The position numbers were made by a program, and so were the translations under genes. The notes below the pieces were generated by a model. The model did not search any database. It was not told the DNA's origin and worked only from the letters and a program-made list of their open reading frames with translations. A stretch of 64,000 bases of DNA from Orobanche coerulescens (lineage: Eukaryota > Streptophyta > Magnoliopsida > Lamiales > Orobanchaceae): positions 50,623,501 through 50,687,500 of the forward strand of contig CM065804.1 in NCBI GenBank assembly GCA_033398695.1. Reading direction: 5' to 3'. Shown piece by piece: positions 48,141-59,248 of this stretch (the stretch's first letter is position 1; each line of letters begins with the position of its first letter).

Positions 48141-49757
48141 TTCACTACCCCATCCCCACAAACACCATCATCACAAGCATCAACAACTCATAAGTATGTG
48201 ATTACGATGGAAGATCTTGATAAGTTGACAACTAGTTTGTTGCGAAAATTCAAAGTTCAAGCTGCAAGGATGGAAACAAAAGATCAACACATATTGATAA
48301 CAATCCCAGCAAGTGTGTACGGTCGTGAGCAAATTAGCATTGATCACGAAGATATGTATGCTTGGTGCTTTCAAAAAGAAGTTGAAGCTAAACATATATC
48401 CATCTTCATGAAGTAAATAACAAAAATTCATGATTTTTCATTAATCAGTTATTTTTTTTTTAATTTAATAGTTTCTACTATTATGCAAGGTACTTGAGCG
48501 AAAAATGTGAAGAAGATTGTGTATCTAAGATGTATGGATTTTGTGATTCTCATTACTTATCCCCTTTAAAATCAATGGAGGACAAAGAAGAGCGATCTGA
48601 CTATTTAGCACGTATTTTTGGACAAAATGAAGGAAAAAATGCTAATCAGCTTTTTTTTGCTCCGTATTATGAGAAGTAAGTGCATAGAAAAACATCAATT
48701 TCACCTTAAAATGAGAATAATGCTAATATTATTTTTATTATTAATTATTTTTTCTATAGTTATCATTGGATGCTTGCATCCATTAGTCCTTGGAATGGAG
48801 TTGTGTTTTGGCTTGATCCAACTGGAGTGGAAAAGAATATCCATGAATACGTTCAACAGATCATCAATGAGTATGCATCTTTATTTTCTCTTAGCCATCC
48901 TTTCTGTATATTATGCAATATGAGATGCTTTGTTATGTAGCAAAACGGAAGTGTGAATTTGAAATCTGAAAATATTGGTGAAGTTTTATTGATTGCCTGC
49001 ATTTGATTTTTTTTTTTGTAACACAATAGGGGAATCACAAAGTTCAACCAAAAGTATCGGACCGATGTCAATAAATTTGATAAGAATAATCCAGGAATTA
49101 AGTGGATAAAGACACAGGTCTGCTTTCTTTGGTTATAATATGAACTTAATTTGTTTCATAGTAGTAGCAATGGTAAGTTTTGTTCTAATGCCATATATCA
49201 ATTCATAGTGTTGTATTCACTTTGTTTTTTGTTGACAACCGTTTTTTGTTATAATGCCATATATCAATTCATAGTGTTGTAATATGAACTTAATTTGTGT
49301 TATACAATTAATGTTTTGTTCTAGTGTCATATATCAATTCATAGTGTTGTATTCGCATGAGCTAATCATTCAATGAATTAATGTGTTGACAACTGTTTTT
49401 TGTTCTTTCCCAAATGTACGTAGTGCCCTCGTCAACCCCAAAATTCCAAGGATTGTGGATACTATGTTTGTCGCTTCATGCTTGAGACAATACAAAAAAG
49501 ACGACAAGTGATTCCTCATAAGGTATTGTTTACATTAAATTTACTATATGAAATCCTTTTTGTATTATCATATTTTGAACATATGATGTTCTGATTATAT
49601 GTTGTTTATGATGTTTTTATAGTACTTCGGTGGTGCTAATACTTCCTTTCCTCAAGTAAAGATTGACAAGTTAAGAGGCATGTGGATTGAATATGTGAAT
49701 GAGCATAAAAAAGTGGCTGATGAGGAATTGGATGATGGTATGAATGGAATTTGTTGA
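48141..49757 (+). pseudogene. CACTA-1 gene 2, 3' part: Ulp1/C48 cysteine protease domain
   Basis: The frame interrupted at 37461 resumes after the duplicated TTCAC with a Pro/Ser/Thr-rich linker. Exons: to 48412, 48472-48675, 48760-48870, 49030-49117, 49424-49522 and 49623-49757, all with GT-AG borders. The C-terminal domain matches the Ulp1/SENP (C48) family, which in cells removes SUMO. The catalytic His lies in 'YHWMLASISPW' and Asp in 'VVFWLDPTG'. The Gln lies in 'QPQNSKDCG' and the Cys in 'DCGYYVCRFML'. No stop or frameshift is visible within this half. C48 proteases are a known accessory of plant DNA transposons. Whether it acts on SUMO or on the transposase is unknown. Gypsy-2 separates it from its promoter, hence pseudogene. 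Confidence 0.85.
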
Positions 49758-50160
49758 TGTATTGTAATGAATTTATATAATGCTCAACATATATCATCTC
49801 ATTTTGGAACTTTTTTAATAGAGTTGGAACTTTTAAGTTAGACTCTTCAACCAATGTAGACTCTTTGCCTTTGTATTGATTTGAGTATTATGACTTAGAA
49901 CTTTGAGCAATATTAATAAAGCAAGCTTCTTGTTTGATTATTATTATTATTGTTATTGTTGTTGTTGTCGTTGTTATTAGCTACAGTAAAAATAAATAAA
50001 TATTTATGTGGATAGGAGTGCAAAATTGGTGTTGTGTGCTGCTTCTGCTGATAGTGTGGTGCAGTGGGCTGCCAATGCCCTACTGTTGTGTGTGCGTGTT
50101 CTGGGTGCTTTGTGCAGGTGTTGTGGTTTTGTCTGTTTGGGCGTGTTGTTGTTGCTGGTC
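49758..50160. other. CACTA-1 gene 2 3' flank with (TTA/TTG)n repeat
   Basis: AT-rich 3' flank, with an imperfect ATT/GTT trinucleotide repeat at about 49936-49982, then TG/GC-rich sequence. No gene is visible. Confidence 0.6.
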
Positions 50161-50535
50161 TGTGAACAATATGTGCATTGTTTGCAGCATTTTTGCAGCG
50201 TGTTGCTGCTGTTCGTCTATACTTTGGTGCAGCGTTTTGCAGACATGTATTGCTGCTGCTCGTCTATTTCTGTTGCTGGTGTGTGAATATGTGCAGTGTT
50301 TGCAGCATTTTTACAGCATGTTATTTAAGAAATTTTTTTTGCAGCATTTGCATTGTGTTTGCAGCATTTAAGAAAAGTTTTTTGTTTCTGTTGCTGCTGC
50401 TCCTACAGTGTTTGCATTGTGTTTGCAGCATTTGCATTGTGTTTGCAGCATTTGCATTGTGTTTGCAGCATTGTGGTGCAGCGTTTGCAGCATTTTTGCA
50501 GCGTTTGCAGCATTTTTGTTGTTGCAGCATTTAAT
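50161..50535 (+). repeat. TTTGCAGCA minisatellite
   Basis: Many copies of a 9-bp TTTGCAGCA core occur, including a run of 'tttgcattgtgtttgcagca' units of about 24 bp (50345-50480). All six frames stay open for long stretches because the unit is a multiple of three. Cys/Leu-rich or Asn/Ala-rich translations are therefore not evidence for a protein. Confidence 0.8.
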
Positions 50536-50582
50536 GTTTTGTTGGTTTATTTTTATGTTTTTATGTGTTGTTCCCGTTACTG
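50517..50582 (+). repeat. Direct repeat, left copy, flanking a captured fragment
   Basis: About 65 bases ('tttgttgttgcagcattt' through 'gtgttgttcc') recur at 51340-51404 with one difference. The two copies bracket the minus-strand fragment 50735-51307. Confidence 0.8.
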
Positions 50583-50734
50583 TACTGTGGTGCAGTGTAT
50601 TGTTGAGTGTTCCTGTTATTTTTATGTTTTTATGTGTTGCAGCATTTTATGTGTTGCTGCTGCTCCTACAGTGTTTTGTTGCTTGGTTTATGTTTGCTGC
50701 CAATTTGTTGTTGTTGTCTATCTGTTGTATTTGT

Positions 50735-51307
50735 TGCCTGTACAAGGATGAGTGTATCTCTGAATGTGTCAACGTCAATTCCAGTGTGATCAGCAAAACA
50801 CTTCATAGTCATTTGACTGTCGTAGTCAGTCCATAGCGAATTTCAAATCGATGAATCCTTGCAATTGTTTGCTGATTACACGAAGAGCGGACATGGATCC
50901 AATATCGGGTGATTCTCTTTGGTCAAGTTGTCGTTGTAATTGATCTAAGTTAAGGATCATTGTGTCTGTGAAAGTCTGAACTTCTTGACCGAAGAGAGTT
51001 GCAAATGCTCGTTCGAATCTCATCTTGAATCCAGTTCCTTCTAAAAGTACCGAGAGGTGTGAATGAAGTTGTCGAAAACATTCAAAGCAACTGTCATTTG
51101 CTTTGTGAAGCTCAGGTTGTGGCCGTTGAGGATTTTTCTCTTGCGAGTTTGACCACAAAGATTCCACACTTGCAACTTTAGTCTCAAACCCATGTGTCAG
51201 TAGTCCAAAGTTGGAAATCTTATGTTCATCCACAGTTTGAGTATCTGAGGTATTACCTCATCTGATCCAACAGCTTGAATGTCATCAGTTGAAGCCGTAG
51301 TAGTCAT
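50735..51307 (-). pseudogene. Captured gag-associated ORF fragment of unknown function
   Basis: From ATG 51307 on the minus strand, 'MTTTASTDDIQAVGSDE' runs into a frame break near 51245. The frame 51233-50826 is then open. It includes 'CFECFRQLHSHLSVLLEG', 'RAFATLFGQEVQTFTDTMIL' and 'NLDQLQRQLDQRE', then 'ISKQLQGFIDLKFAMD'. A 4-bp slip near 50828 shifts into 'YDSQMTMKCFADHTGIDV'. I recall a similar arrangement in ORFs attached to copia-type polyproteins of Asteraceae such as Tanacetum. That is memory, not a search. It has no assigned domain. Its placement between direct repeats suggests capture by CACTA-1. Confidence 0.5.
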
Positions 51308-51339
51308 GATGATGTAGTCTTAAACGGGATTTTTATGTT

Positions 51340-51404
51340 TTGTTGTTGCAGCATTTAATGTTTTGTTGGTTTATTTTTATGTTTTTATGTGTTGTTCCTG
51401 TTAC
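51340..51404 (+). repeat. Direct repeat, right copy
   Basis: Partner of 50517-50582. Confidence 0.8.
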
Positions 51405-51779
51405 TAATCTGTTGTTGCAAGCATTTTTAATGTTTTGTTGTATTTAATTATTTTTAGGTTTTGTTGTTGCTTGGTTTATGTTTGTTGTGGTGCAAATTAT
51501 TTAATTAGCTTTTGTGTTTTGGATGTAGCTAGCTAGCAACAAAAAATGAATGGCAGAAGCAAAAAAATAATGCAGGTCATGAAAAAAAGTTGTATTTAAT
51601 TATTTTTAATATTTTTAATATTTTTAATAATTAAATTATTTAATTATTTATTTTATTTTTCTTGGGAAAAAAGTAAGAAATAATACATTTTTATTATTTA
51701 AATGAAAATAATATAACAGGAAAAAATAGATGTATTTAATTATGTATATTACAACAAAAATAGCTTAATTCAATTATAT
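51405..51779. other. AT-rich spacer near the CACTA-1 right end
   Basis: Runs of 'tatttttaatatttttaat' and A-rich tracts. No gene or LTR is seen. Confidence 0.6.
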
Positions 51780-52109
51780 ATAAAAAACTCAAAGAAAGAG
51801 ACCCCCTTTTTAAAAAGTGGTCTCTAAGATACAATATAAGAAACCTCTTTTCCCCAAAAATAGTTTCTTTAATCAAACCAAAGAAACCCCTTTTTAGAAA
51901 AAAAGGGTTCCTTTAATGCTGTTCTTAAATAATTTCAGAAGTAACTAAGAAATCACTTTTTTTTTAAAAAGGGGTTTCTTAAGTTGAGCAAACAAACCCC
52001 AAAAAAAAAGGGGTCTCTTAATCTAAGACACCGCTGAGCTAAAGACCCCCTCTAAAGGGGTTTCTTAGGCCAATTTTAGGGGGTTTCTTTTCACAGTTTT
52101 GTAGTAGTG
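51780..52109. repeat. CACTA-1 right subterminal array and terminal repeat
   Basis: About ten copies of AAGAAACCCCTTTT or AAAAGGGGTTTCTT occur in both orientations (for example 51798, 51840, 51888, 51969, 52005 and 52052), ending GGGGGTTTCTTTTCACAG then TTTTGTAGTAGTG. This mirrors the left end. The array is denser at this end. Confidence 0.8.
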
Positions 52110-53420
52110 TAAGTTGCCAATCTTAGCACATGTTATCATCTATATATAGCGCACGCTATCGCGTTCTTCTTAAATCAAGACAGAGAGTCAGTGAAGTCTG
52201 GACAGATAAAGGAAAAGCATTTGCGCACGCTACAGAAGTATAATTATATACGCTATTTAGAGGCCTTAGCGCACGTTACATGTCAAACCTTGTGCACGCT
52301 ACCGAAAATCATATTGGTGGTCCAGTAGGCTCTGCACTCAAAATAAGGAAGCTATTACGTACGCTAAACAAGCGAACGTTTGTTATCTATAACATACGTA
52401 GCGCATGCTATAATATAGTTGTTAGCGCATGCTAAGTGTTCAAATTCCTACCGTTAGTCAACTTATTCGTTGGAACGCAAACGTAAAAAAGGAGATCCAT
52501 AAAATCTGGAAAGCTAACATAAAATAATACTAGCGTACGCTAATGTATCAGTACTAGCGCACGCTAAGTACATTTTTATCCGTTGGAAAAGCGACGTTGG
52601 GGAGACAAAACGACAAGATTCAGCAGTCAAAAGTGAAGACCTGTTGACCGACGATAACGCACACTACAGAAGACCGACTAGCGTACGCTAGGTGTGTATT
52701 ATGACCGTTGGTACCATTTAATGACCGTTCAGATCAGTCAAATCAAAGCTCGATAGCGCCCACTATGAAGGATTATTAGCGCACGCTAATAATACATTTT
52801 TCAGCATATGAAGAAGGACTTGAAACTATAAATACCATATCACTTGGGTGTATCAACACACAACTTCAAGCATTCAAAGCATTCTCGAGCTCAGATTTCT
52901 ATTTATTATTGCGTACTAAGTTGTGAGAAGAAAAGATACAAGAGTGATACACATTGTAATATCTATTATACTTTGTATTCATTTCATTTGGTTCTGAGTT
53001 TTGCATCACTCATACATGAGCGTTAGAGAAACGAATTAAGAGTCACTAATCCAGTGTTATTAGGATCTTTGATACGGCATTATTAGGATTACACCCCAAC
53101 ATTCGTAAAGTGAGGATTGTCTAGTTCCGATAGAACACTAGATACAAAAGTTTATTTTGAGAGTGATTGTTCTTGGACTAATAGAAGACAAGCGGTTGTA
53201 ACGGTTGTTGTGCTCGGACCGATCGAAGACGAGACAAGTGTGTGGTTATTCTTTAGCCAATAGAAAAAGAAGTTAGATATAGGACGTAGGAAAGTTGCCG
53301 AACCTATATAAATCTTTGAGTCGTTTACTTTCCACACATTTTATCTTTATTCGCGAGAAAGTTCGATATTCCGCATTACCACTATTCAACCCCCCTTCTA
53401 GTGGTGAATTTATCTCTCCA
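52110..53420 (+). repeat. Copia-A 5' LTR, right piece
   Basis: It begins with the duplicated TAA, continues the palindrome cluster interrupted by CACTA-1, then TATA box, transcribed region and the LTR end TCTCTCCA at 53420. The PBS TGGTATCGGAG follows at 53423. Confidence 0.85.
52135..52840 (+). promoter_or_regulatory. Palindrome cluster and TATA box in the Copia-A LTR
   Basis: About fifteen palindromes of the types TAGCGCACGCTA and TAGCGTACGCTA, with degenerate forms (GCGCATGC, TTACGTACGCTA), spread from 52147 to 52790. The nearest copy lies about 36 bases before CTATAAATAC (52826-52835). Further copies lie in the left LTR piece (9157-9270), so the intact cluster was longer. Confidence 0.65.
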
Positions 53421-53422
53421 GT

Positions 53423-53433
53423 TGGTATCGGAG
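53423..53433 (+). other. Copia-A primer-binding site
   Basis: TGGTATCGGAG two bases after the LTR end, complementary to the initiator-Met tRNA 3' end. Confidence 0.85.
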
Positions 53434-53481
53434 TGGGTCTCTTTTTAAGGGTTTAACCACCTAAGGGAAAAAGATCCGCAA

Positions 53482-55140
53482 ATGGCCCTTCTTGGCCAAA
53501 TCAAAGGAAATGCTCTCAACCGTCCTCCCTTCTTCGACGGTTCCAATTTCATGACATGGAAAAAGAAAATTTCTATATTCGTTCAAGCCTATGATATTGA
53601 AATTTGGAAAGTCATTGCCATTGGTCCGAAACTTGCCAAGAAATAAGATGGATTGTTGAAAAAGTTCGACGAGTTCAATGACGAGGACTAGAGGAACACG
53701 AACATCAATTCAAATGCTACTCAACTTCTTTATTGCGCCCTTAATTCTTAAGAACTCAATAGGATATCTTCGTACGAAAGCGCAAAGGAAATTTGGTAAA
53801 TCCTCGAAGTAACTCATGAAGGAACCACCCAAGTCAAGGAGACTAAAATCAACATGCTTCTTCATGACTACAAACTCTTCTCCATGAAGGACGAGGAAAC
53901 GATCACAAATATGTTGGATCGGTTCTCGGCTATAACCAATGGACTTGCATCTTTCGGAAAACCTATATCTAGTAGCAACAAAGCTAAGAAAATTCTTCGC
54001 TCGTTGCCACGTGAATGGGATGCTATGGTTACCGCGATCATGGAATCGAAAGATCTCAACAAACTCGAGTTTAGTGCCCTCATCGGGTCACTCATCAATT
54101 ATGAGATCGTTCTCAAGTCTATAGGTACTAAACCTAAGCCTCGTGAAAAGGTAGACGCATTCAATGTTGATAGCGATGTTGAGGAAGATGTTCCCAAGGA
54201 TGAAGATGACGAGGAACTTGCTCTCTACGCCAAGAACTTTAGAAGGTATAAAAATCTAATTCAAAGAAGGCGAAATTTCCTTGGTCGGGATGGTAAGGAA
54301 AAACAAAAGAAGAATAGCTATGTTCCTATAAAGAAGTTCAACAATAATTGTCGGAAATGCGGTCAAGCCGATCACTATGCCAAGGAATGTCGAGGATCCT
54401 CTTCAAAGCCTCAAATCGAAAGATTCAAAAAGAAGGAGGTTCTAATCGCTTCTTCGGGTGATGATGAAGAGAAGATTGAAAGATCTCTGTATGCTAATCT
54501 CGCATTCATGGCACTCGACTTCGAAAGCAATATCGAGGTAATTTCTAAACTTAATGATGATGAATATGATAAATTCGATTTTTGCGATTCACAAGAAGTT
54601 CATCATGACGATGAGTTATTAAGTGCGTTTGAATCCTTGAATATAGAATACGATGAGATGGTTAAATTAAATATGTCTTTAAAAAGGAAAATAAAATCTT
54701 TAGAACCCGAAAAATCCTCTCTTCAAAATAAAGGCAAAACTATTGAACTTGACCATACCTTATGCCTTGAAAAAGAAAACATTTTGAAAATTGAGTTGAC
54801 GAAAACTCAAAAGGAGCTAAAATATATTTTGAACAAATTTACTCTCGGAAACGAGAAATTCGAAAAGCTCTTATCCATGCAAAAATCCCCATTGTTAAAA
54901 CACGGTCTTGGTTTTGACCCGTTTAAAAGGGAACAATCCCTTATCAATCTTGACAAAATAAAGAAAACCGAAACTGAGAATTCAAAAACTCATTTCAAAC
55001 AACGAGTTCATGATAACGTTCATTCAAAGTTGGGAACCATCAAAGTTAAACAAATATGGGTTCCAAAAGGGATTATTGTTCCGAATGCTATAAGTATCGT
55101 TAACTTTGGAGGACCCAAAAGGGCTTGGGTACCGAAATAA
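53482..55140 (+). pseudogene. Copia-A Gag (Sirevirus type)
   Basis: ATG 53482 starts 'MALLGQIKGNALNRPPFFDG', then 'NFMTWKKKISIFVQAYD', typical of Sirevirus Gag. Four in-frame stops lie before 53854 (near 53644, 53689, 53749 and 53797). At least two can be explained as Gln codons changed by C-to-T. From 53854 to 55140 it is open: 'DYKLFSMKDEETITNMLDRF', 'AKKILRSLPREWDAMVTAI', an acidic linker, and a CCHC knuckle C-RK-C-GQAD-H-YAKE-C (about 54352). A long Lys/Glu-rich coiled-coil extension follows, a Sirevirus feature. It ends with 'QIWVPKGIIVPNA' and a second 'RAWVPK' motif. Confidence 0.88.
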
Positions 55141-55960
55141 CTGAGAAACACTGTTTTTGTAGGTACCGGCACCAAGGAAAAGCAAGTGGTACATTGATAG
55201 CGGACACTCAAGGCACATGTGCGGATCCGAGGACTTGTTTGAAGACCTTGAATATCAAGAACAAGGACATGTGACCTTTGGCGACAATCAAAAGGGAAAG
55301 ATCAGAGGCATTGGAAAAGTCGGTAAGGAACCTTTCCCCTCTATCAACAAAGTATTATTCGTTGAATGTTTGCATCACAATTTGCTTAGCGTTTCTCAAC
55401 TATGCGATGAAGGTTTTAAAATTCTCTTTGAGCAAACTCATTACACGGCATTTAGAAATAATAAAATTGCATTCATCGGTTTGAGATGTGGAAACATATA
55501 TATTGTTGATCTTAATGATAAAAGTTCATTTAATGAAAAGTGCCTTATTACTTTGGATGATAATGCATATTTATGGCATCGTAAATTGGGGCATACATCT
55601 CTACCCATCATTTCTAATTTCTCGAGACACGATCTTGTTTGTGGTTTACCCAAACTCAAATTTGATCGGAAGCATTTGTGTGAATCATGCATAAAAGGGA
55701 AACATACTCGAGAATCTTTCAAACCAAAATTCGAGGTTTCCACAAGCCGCATTCTTGGACTTGCGCATATGGATTTGATTAGACCATCTTGATATGTTAG
55801 TCTCAATGGTAAACTTTATACTTTGGTTATTGTTGATGATTATTCCCGTTTTACTTGGGTTAGAATTCTTGCTCATAAAGATGATATATTTTTCGAGTTA
55901 TCCAAATGGTGTCGTTTGGTGCAAAATGAGAAAAGTCTCTCTATAATTTCTATTCGCACT
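55141..55960 (+). pseudogene. Copia-A protease and integrase N-terminus, cut by Copia-B
   Basis: Pol lies in a different frame from gag. The protease active site is 'WYIDSGHSRHMCG' (Asp-Ser-Gly), followed by 'GIGKVGKEPFPSINKVLFVE' and 'HNLLSVSQLCDEGFKI'. The integrase HHCC module is intact: 'LWHRKLGHTSLPIISNF' and 'HLCESCIKGKHTRESF'. A stop follows 'LIRPS' (TGA near 55790). The core begins with 'TLVIVDDYSRFTWV' and stops at 'LSIISIRT', where the Copia-B LTR begins at 55961. The second catalytic Asp would lie just beyond the break. Confidence 0.88.
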
Positions 55961-57429
55961 TGTTAGATTTTGATGATGTCATTATTGTAATTCAAATGTT
56001 TATTACTTGGCAAAAATATAAGGAAGAACCAGATAAGTATCTTCCATAGGCCAAATTATGTTAAGTTAAATACTTGGCAAAATATAAAGAAGAACCAAAT
56101 GAGTATCTTCCATAGGCCATTTAAGTTGGGCTCAAAATCGGCTAAGTACAAAAGTATAGATAAGTACTTCAGAGAAGTGTAAACCAAACACTGCAGTAAA
56201 ACCGAAGTCACAGTCAAGTCTAAATCAGAGAAACAAAAATTCATCAGTGATGGTTGACCAGACTGCAGTCATGTGATCAGCAAACCAAGACATCTAAAGT
56301 CTGACCAACAGATAAGTCAAAATTCATCAAGACAGAAGACTTCAGACAAGTCATCTGATCAGGCAAGTCTCAACAGGACATCAGAGAAGTCATCGGCAGA
56401 GAAGTCGAAACTATAGAGAATTTGACTGGACATCAGACAGCTTGGCTTATAAGAGATCAGCCAAGTACTCCAAGTCCACGTCAGCATGCGATGAATAGTC
56501 AATTTTTACGGAAAGTCACATGCAAGCATGAAGGGACAAATTGGAGAGATTCCCGCAAAGGATATGAATTAAAAAATTCATCCAGACCTACCACTGAAGA
56601 CTTTAATCTTATTATATTAAAAATATTCGGCACCTCACATGTAAGTCTTCACAACGGTCGAAAGATAGATTAAAATATGGGAATCCAGCCTTGCAACATT
56701 CAGACAGAAAAAATAATGAAGTCTCTCTCTCCAACAGATAGATTTGTTACAAGATTTGCAACGGCTATGAAGTATGCTCAAGGATCGACACTTATATATC
56801 CGAAGATTTGAAGTTGAGCAGTACGATGCAAACAAAACTCTCAAGCGATCAAAGTTATCAAAGCAATCAAAGTAATAATATAGCATCGTGAAAAGAGTAG
56901 TACTCGAAGTTCTTATTTGAAGAAAGCTCTTAGTTGGAGAAGACAAACACTCTTGTCTTAAATCCCGAGTTCGGGGTACTTCACTAGTTGAAGTTGCGAG
57001 ACCGATAGGCATCCAAGGATTTGAAGAATCAAGTGGTGCTAGGCAGTCAAAGAGGAGTTGCAACGACGGGATTTCCACTGGTTGGAAGTTATTGTAGCTA
57101 AGTAAAAGAATAACTATAATATTTATCACTAGTTGAGAATTATAGTGGATTCATCTCCAACTGGTTTGGAGAAAGTGAATTAGTATAGGATTACCCCACC
57201 TCTGAGAGCAGAATAAATTGCCTGCGTGTTTTACTGTTTTCAGCATCACACTTAACTGTTGCATTCATACTTTACTGTTCCATTGCTTAGTTTTGTTTTC
57301 GTCATCAGCTGATTTCCGCATATCTATCAGTTGAGAAACTCACTCTTCAAAGAAAAGAGTGTAAGAGTTTCAATAAGTCTATTCACCCCCCCCCCTCTAG
57401 ACTTATTCCTGGACGAGTTGTGACCTACA
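55961..57429 (+). repeat. Copia-B 5' LTR
   Basis: 1,469 bp, TG...CA, with a run of 11 or more C near 57387. It is rich in 'cagatcagc/agtcaaga' phrases, and a possible TATA box is TTATATATCC near 56791. Unlike the other four LTR families here it has no palindrome cluster. The PBS TGGTATCGGAG is at 57432-57442. Confidence 0.88.
56004..56125 (+). repeat. 67-bp tandem duplication at the Copia-B LTR start
   Basis: Units begin 'tacttggcaaaaatataa' at 56004 and 'tacttggcaaaatataaa' at 56071. Both contain 'agtatcttccataggcca'. Confidence 0.85.
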
Positions 57430-57508
57430 AGTGGTATCGGAGAGGTTGGTTCAATATTTCAAGAACCAGATCCATATATCGAGGATATATTTTAAGCTCA
57501 TTTTAGAA

Positions 57509-58800
57509 ATGGAACACGTGCATTCTAGATTACCTATTTTTTCAGTTTACGAGTATGATATTTGGAAGATAAGGATGCAGGAACACTTATCTTCAATTGC
57601 TACTCAAATATTTGACAACTTCAAAATGAAGAATGGCAAATCCATAGACCAAGTGGGCACAAGGTTCACTGAAATCATCAATGAGATTAACTCCCTGGGA
57701 AAATCATATGGGAATAGGGAGATGGCACTAAAGGTCTTAAGATCTCTCAATCCTAAATGGAGTATGAAGGCAGTGGCCATGAGAGAATCTTAACAAAATA
57801 AAGATACTAGAGCTATTCTCTGATCTAAAGGCTTATGAGTTTGATCTTCCAAGTTCATCATCTACCGAGCCTGCAGAGAAGGGAATAGCCTTTGCAGCCG
57901 AGTCCCCCGCCAAGAGCCTACCTGATGTAAAACCTCCAAATCCACTTGATTTTGAAAAAGAAATGGCGTTCATAATGCAAAGGTTCATCAACTTCAGAAA
58001 GAATTACTCCAAATACAAAAAGAATTATAAGGAGAACCTCAGGAGAAATCAAAAAGCTGGAAGCTGGAAGGTGGAATGTTATAATTGCCACAAGACAGGA
58101 CACATTCAAATTGACTGTCCTGATCTCAAGAAGGACGAGAGCAAGAAGGAGGCGAGTAGAAAAGAAGACCGAAGGAAGGCCCTCATTGGAGAAGATCAAG
58201 AGCGAGTAGAATCAAGCAGCGGATTCTTCTCTGATGATGATGAAGAATATCTAAACCCTCAGCTTCAAATAATAACATATCGAAAATGTCACAAGACATG
58301 GACTTACACGGTCTGTAAATCAGCTTCTCAAATATTTTGAGAGATTAAAAACTTCACACCAAACTGTATCAACCGAGAGGACCCAGCTGCAAGATGAGAA
58401 TGGGCAGCTGAAAAATAACTTTGAAAAACTCAGCCTAGAATTTAATAAAACCATAGCTGATCTTGAAAAACAGGCTGCAGCTAACTCTACAAAATAGGCT
58501 TATAATACCACAGCTCAGATAAAACGATTAACTGTTATTAATAGTGAAAAATCAGCTGCACTTGCTCATGTAAAAGCTGAGTTTGCAAAACTAACTCACC
58601 TAAGTAATAATCAGGCGAAGGAAATAAACTCCCTGAAGGCATCTCTAACCCTGGACAAATTGTGTACAGATAAAAGGCCATTATATTCTAGATCAGGCCT
58701 TGGATATGACCCACACACTCCCTCTAGTTCTAAAACCACTTTCATCAAGGGAGAAACAATTGTTTCGACTGCTGAGCCAATATACAAACCTGTATTTTAA
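57509..58800 (+). pseudogene. Copia-B Gag (Sirevirus type) with internal deletion and frameshifts
   Basis: The first plausible start is 'MEHVHSRLPIFS' at 57509, giving 'YEYDIWKIRMQEHLSS' and then 'QIFDNFKMKNGKSIDQVGTR'. Compared with Copia-A, roughly 90 residues between these motifs are missing without loss of frame. After 'KVLRSLNPKWSMKAVAM' a frame change near 57793 leads into 57963-58340, with the CCHC knuckle C-YN-C-HKTG-H-IQID-C (about 58078). A further shift near 58290 and a stop near 58496 interrupt the coiled-coil segment 'LQDENGQLKNNFEKLSLEF'. The Sirevirus-type gag extension continues to about 59240 in another frame, ending 'TQIWVPKSLLV'. Confidence 0.85.
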
Positions 58801-59248
58801 AATAGGCAACAACCAAGTCACAAGTCTAGGCTGCTGCCAAGGTATACAAGGCAGCCACCTAGACATGAGACTAGGCAATGGCCAAGGCAGAAGCAGCAGC
58901 CCAGACAACATGCCGACTATTATCAAAGACTCCCAAAAAAACAGATTTCAAAATGGGAGGGGCAAATGGAAACCTCAAGGTTATCCTAATTTTCAAAACG
59001 AACAAGTGTGGAGACCTCAAAGGTTTAACAAATGGTCTCATCCAAGATTTAGGCATGGCCCACACCACCAGTTTTATGAGGCATATCTGATACCCAATCC
59101 TAACAGAGGATATAGGCCCAGACCTTACACACCTTATAGGGGCAATCAATCTAGTTTTCACAATCCAAGGAGAAATCAATTCTCCAGGAAACCATCTAAC
59201 CCCAGAGGACTCACACAGATTTGGGTACCTAAATCTCTGCTTGTCTGA

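Noticed and set aside
50006..50836. Several overlapping open frames of up to 142 codons, Cys/Leu/Val-rich
   Set aside because: They translate the TTTGCAGCA minisatellite, whose period is a multiple of three. Frames stay open on several phases without any domain.
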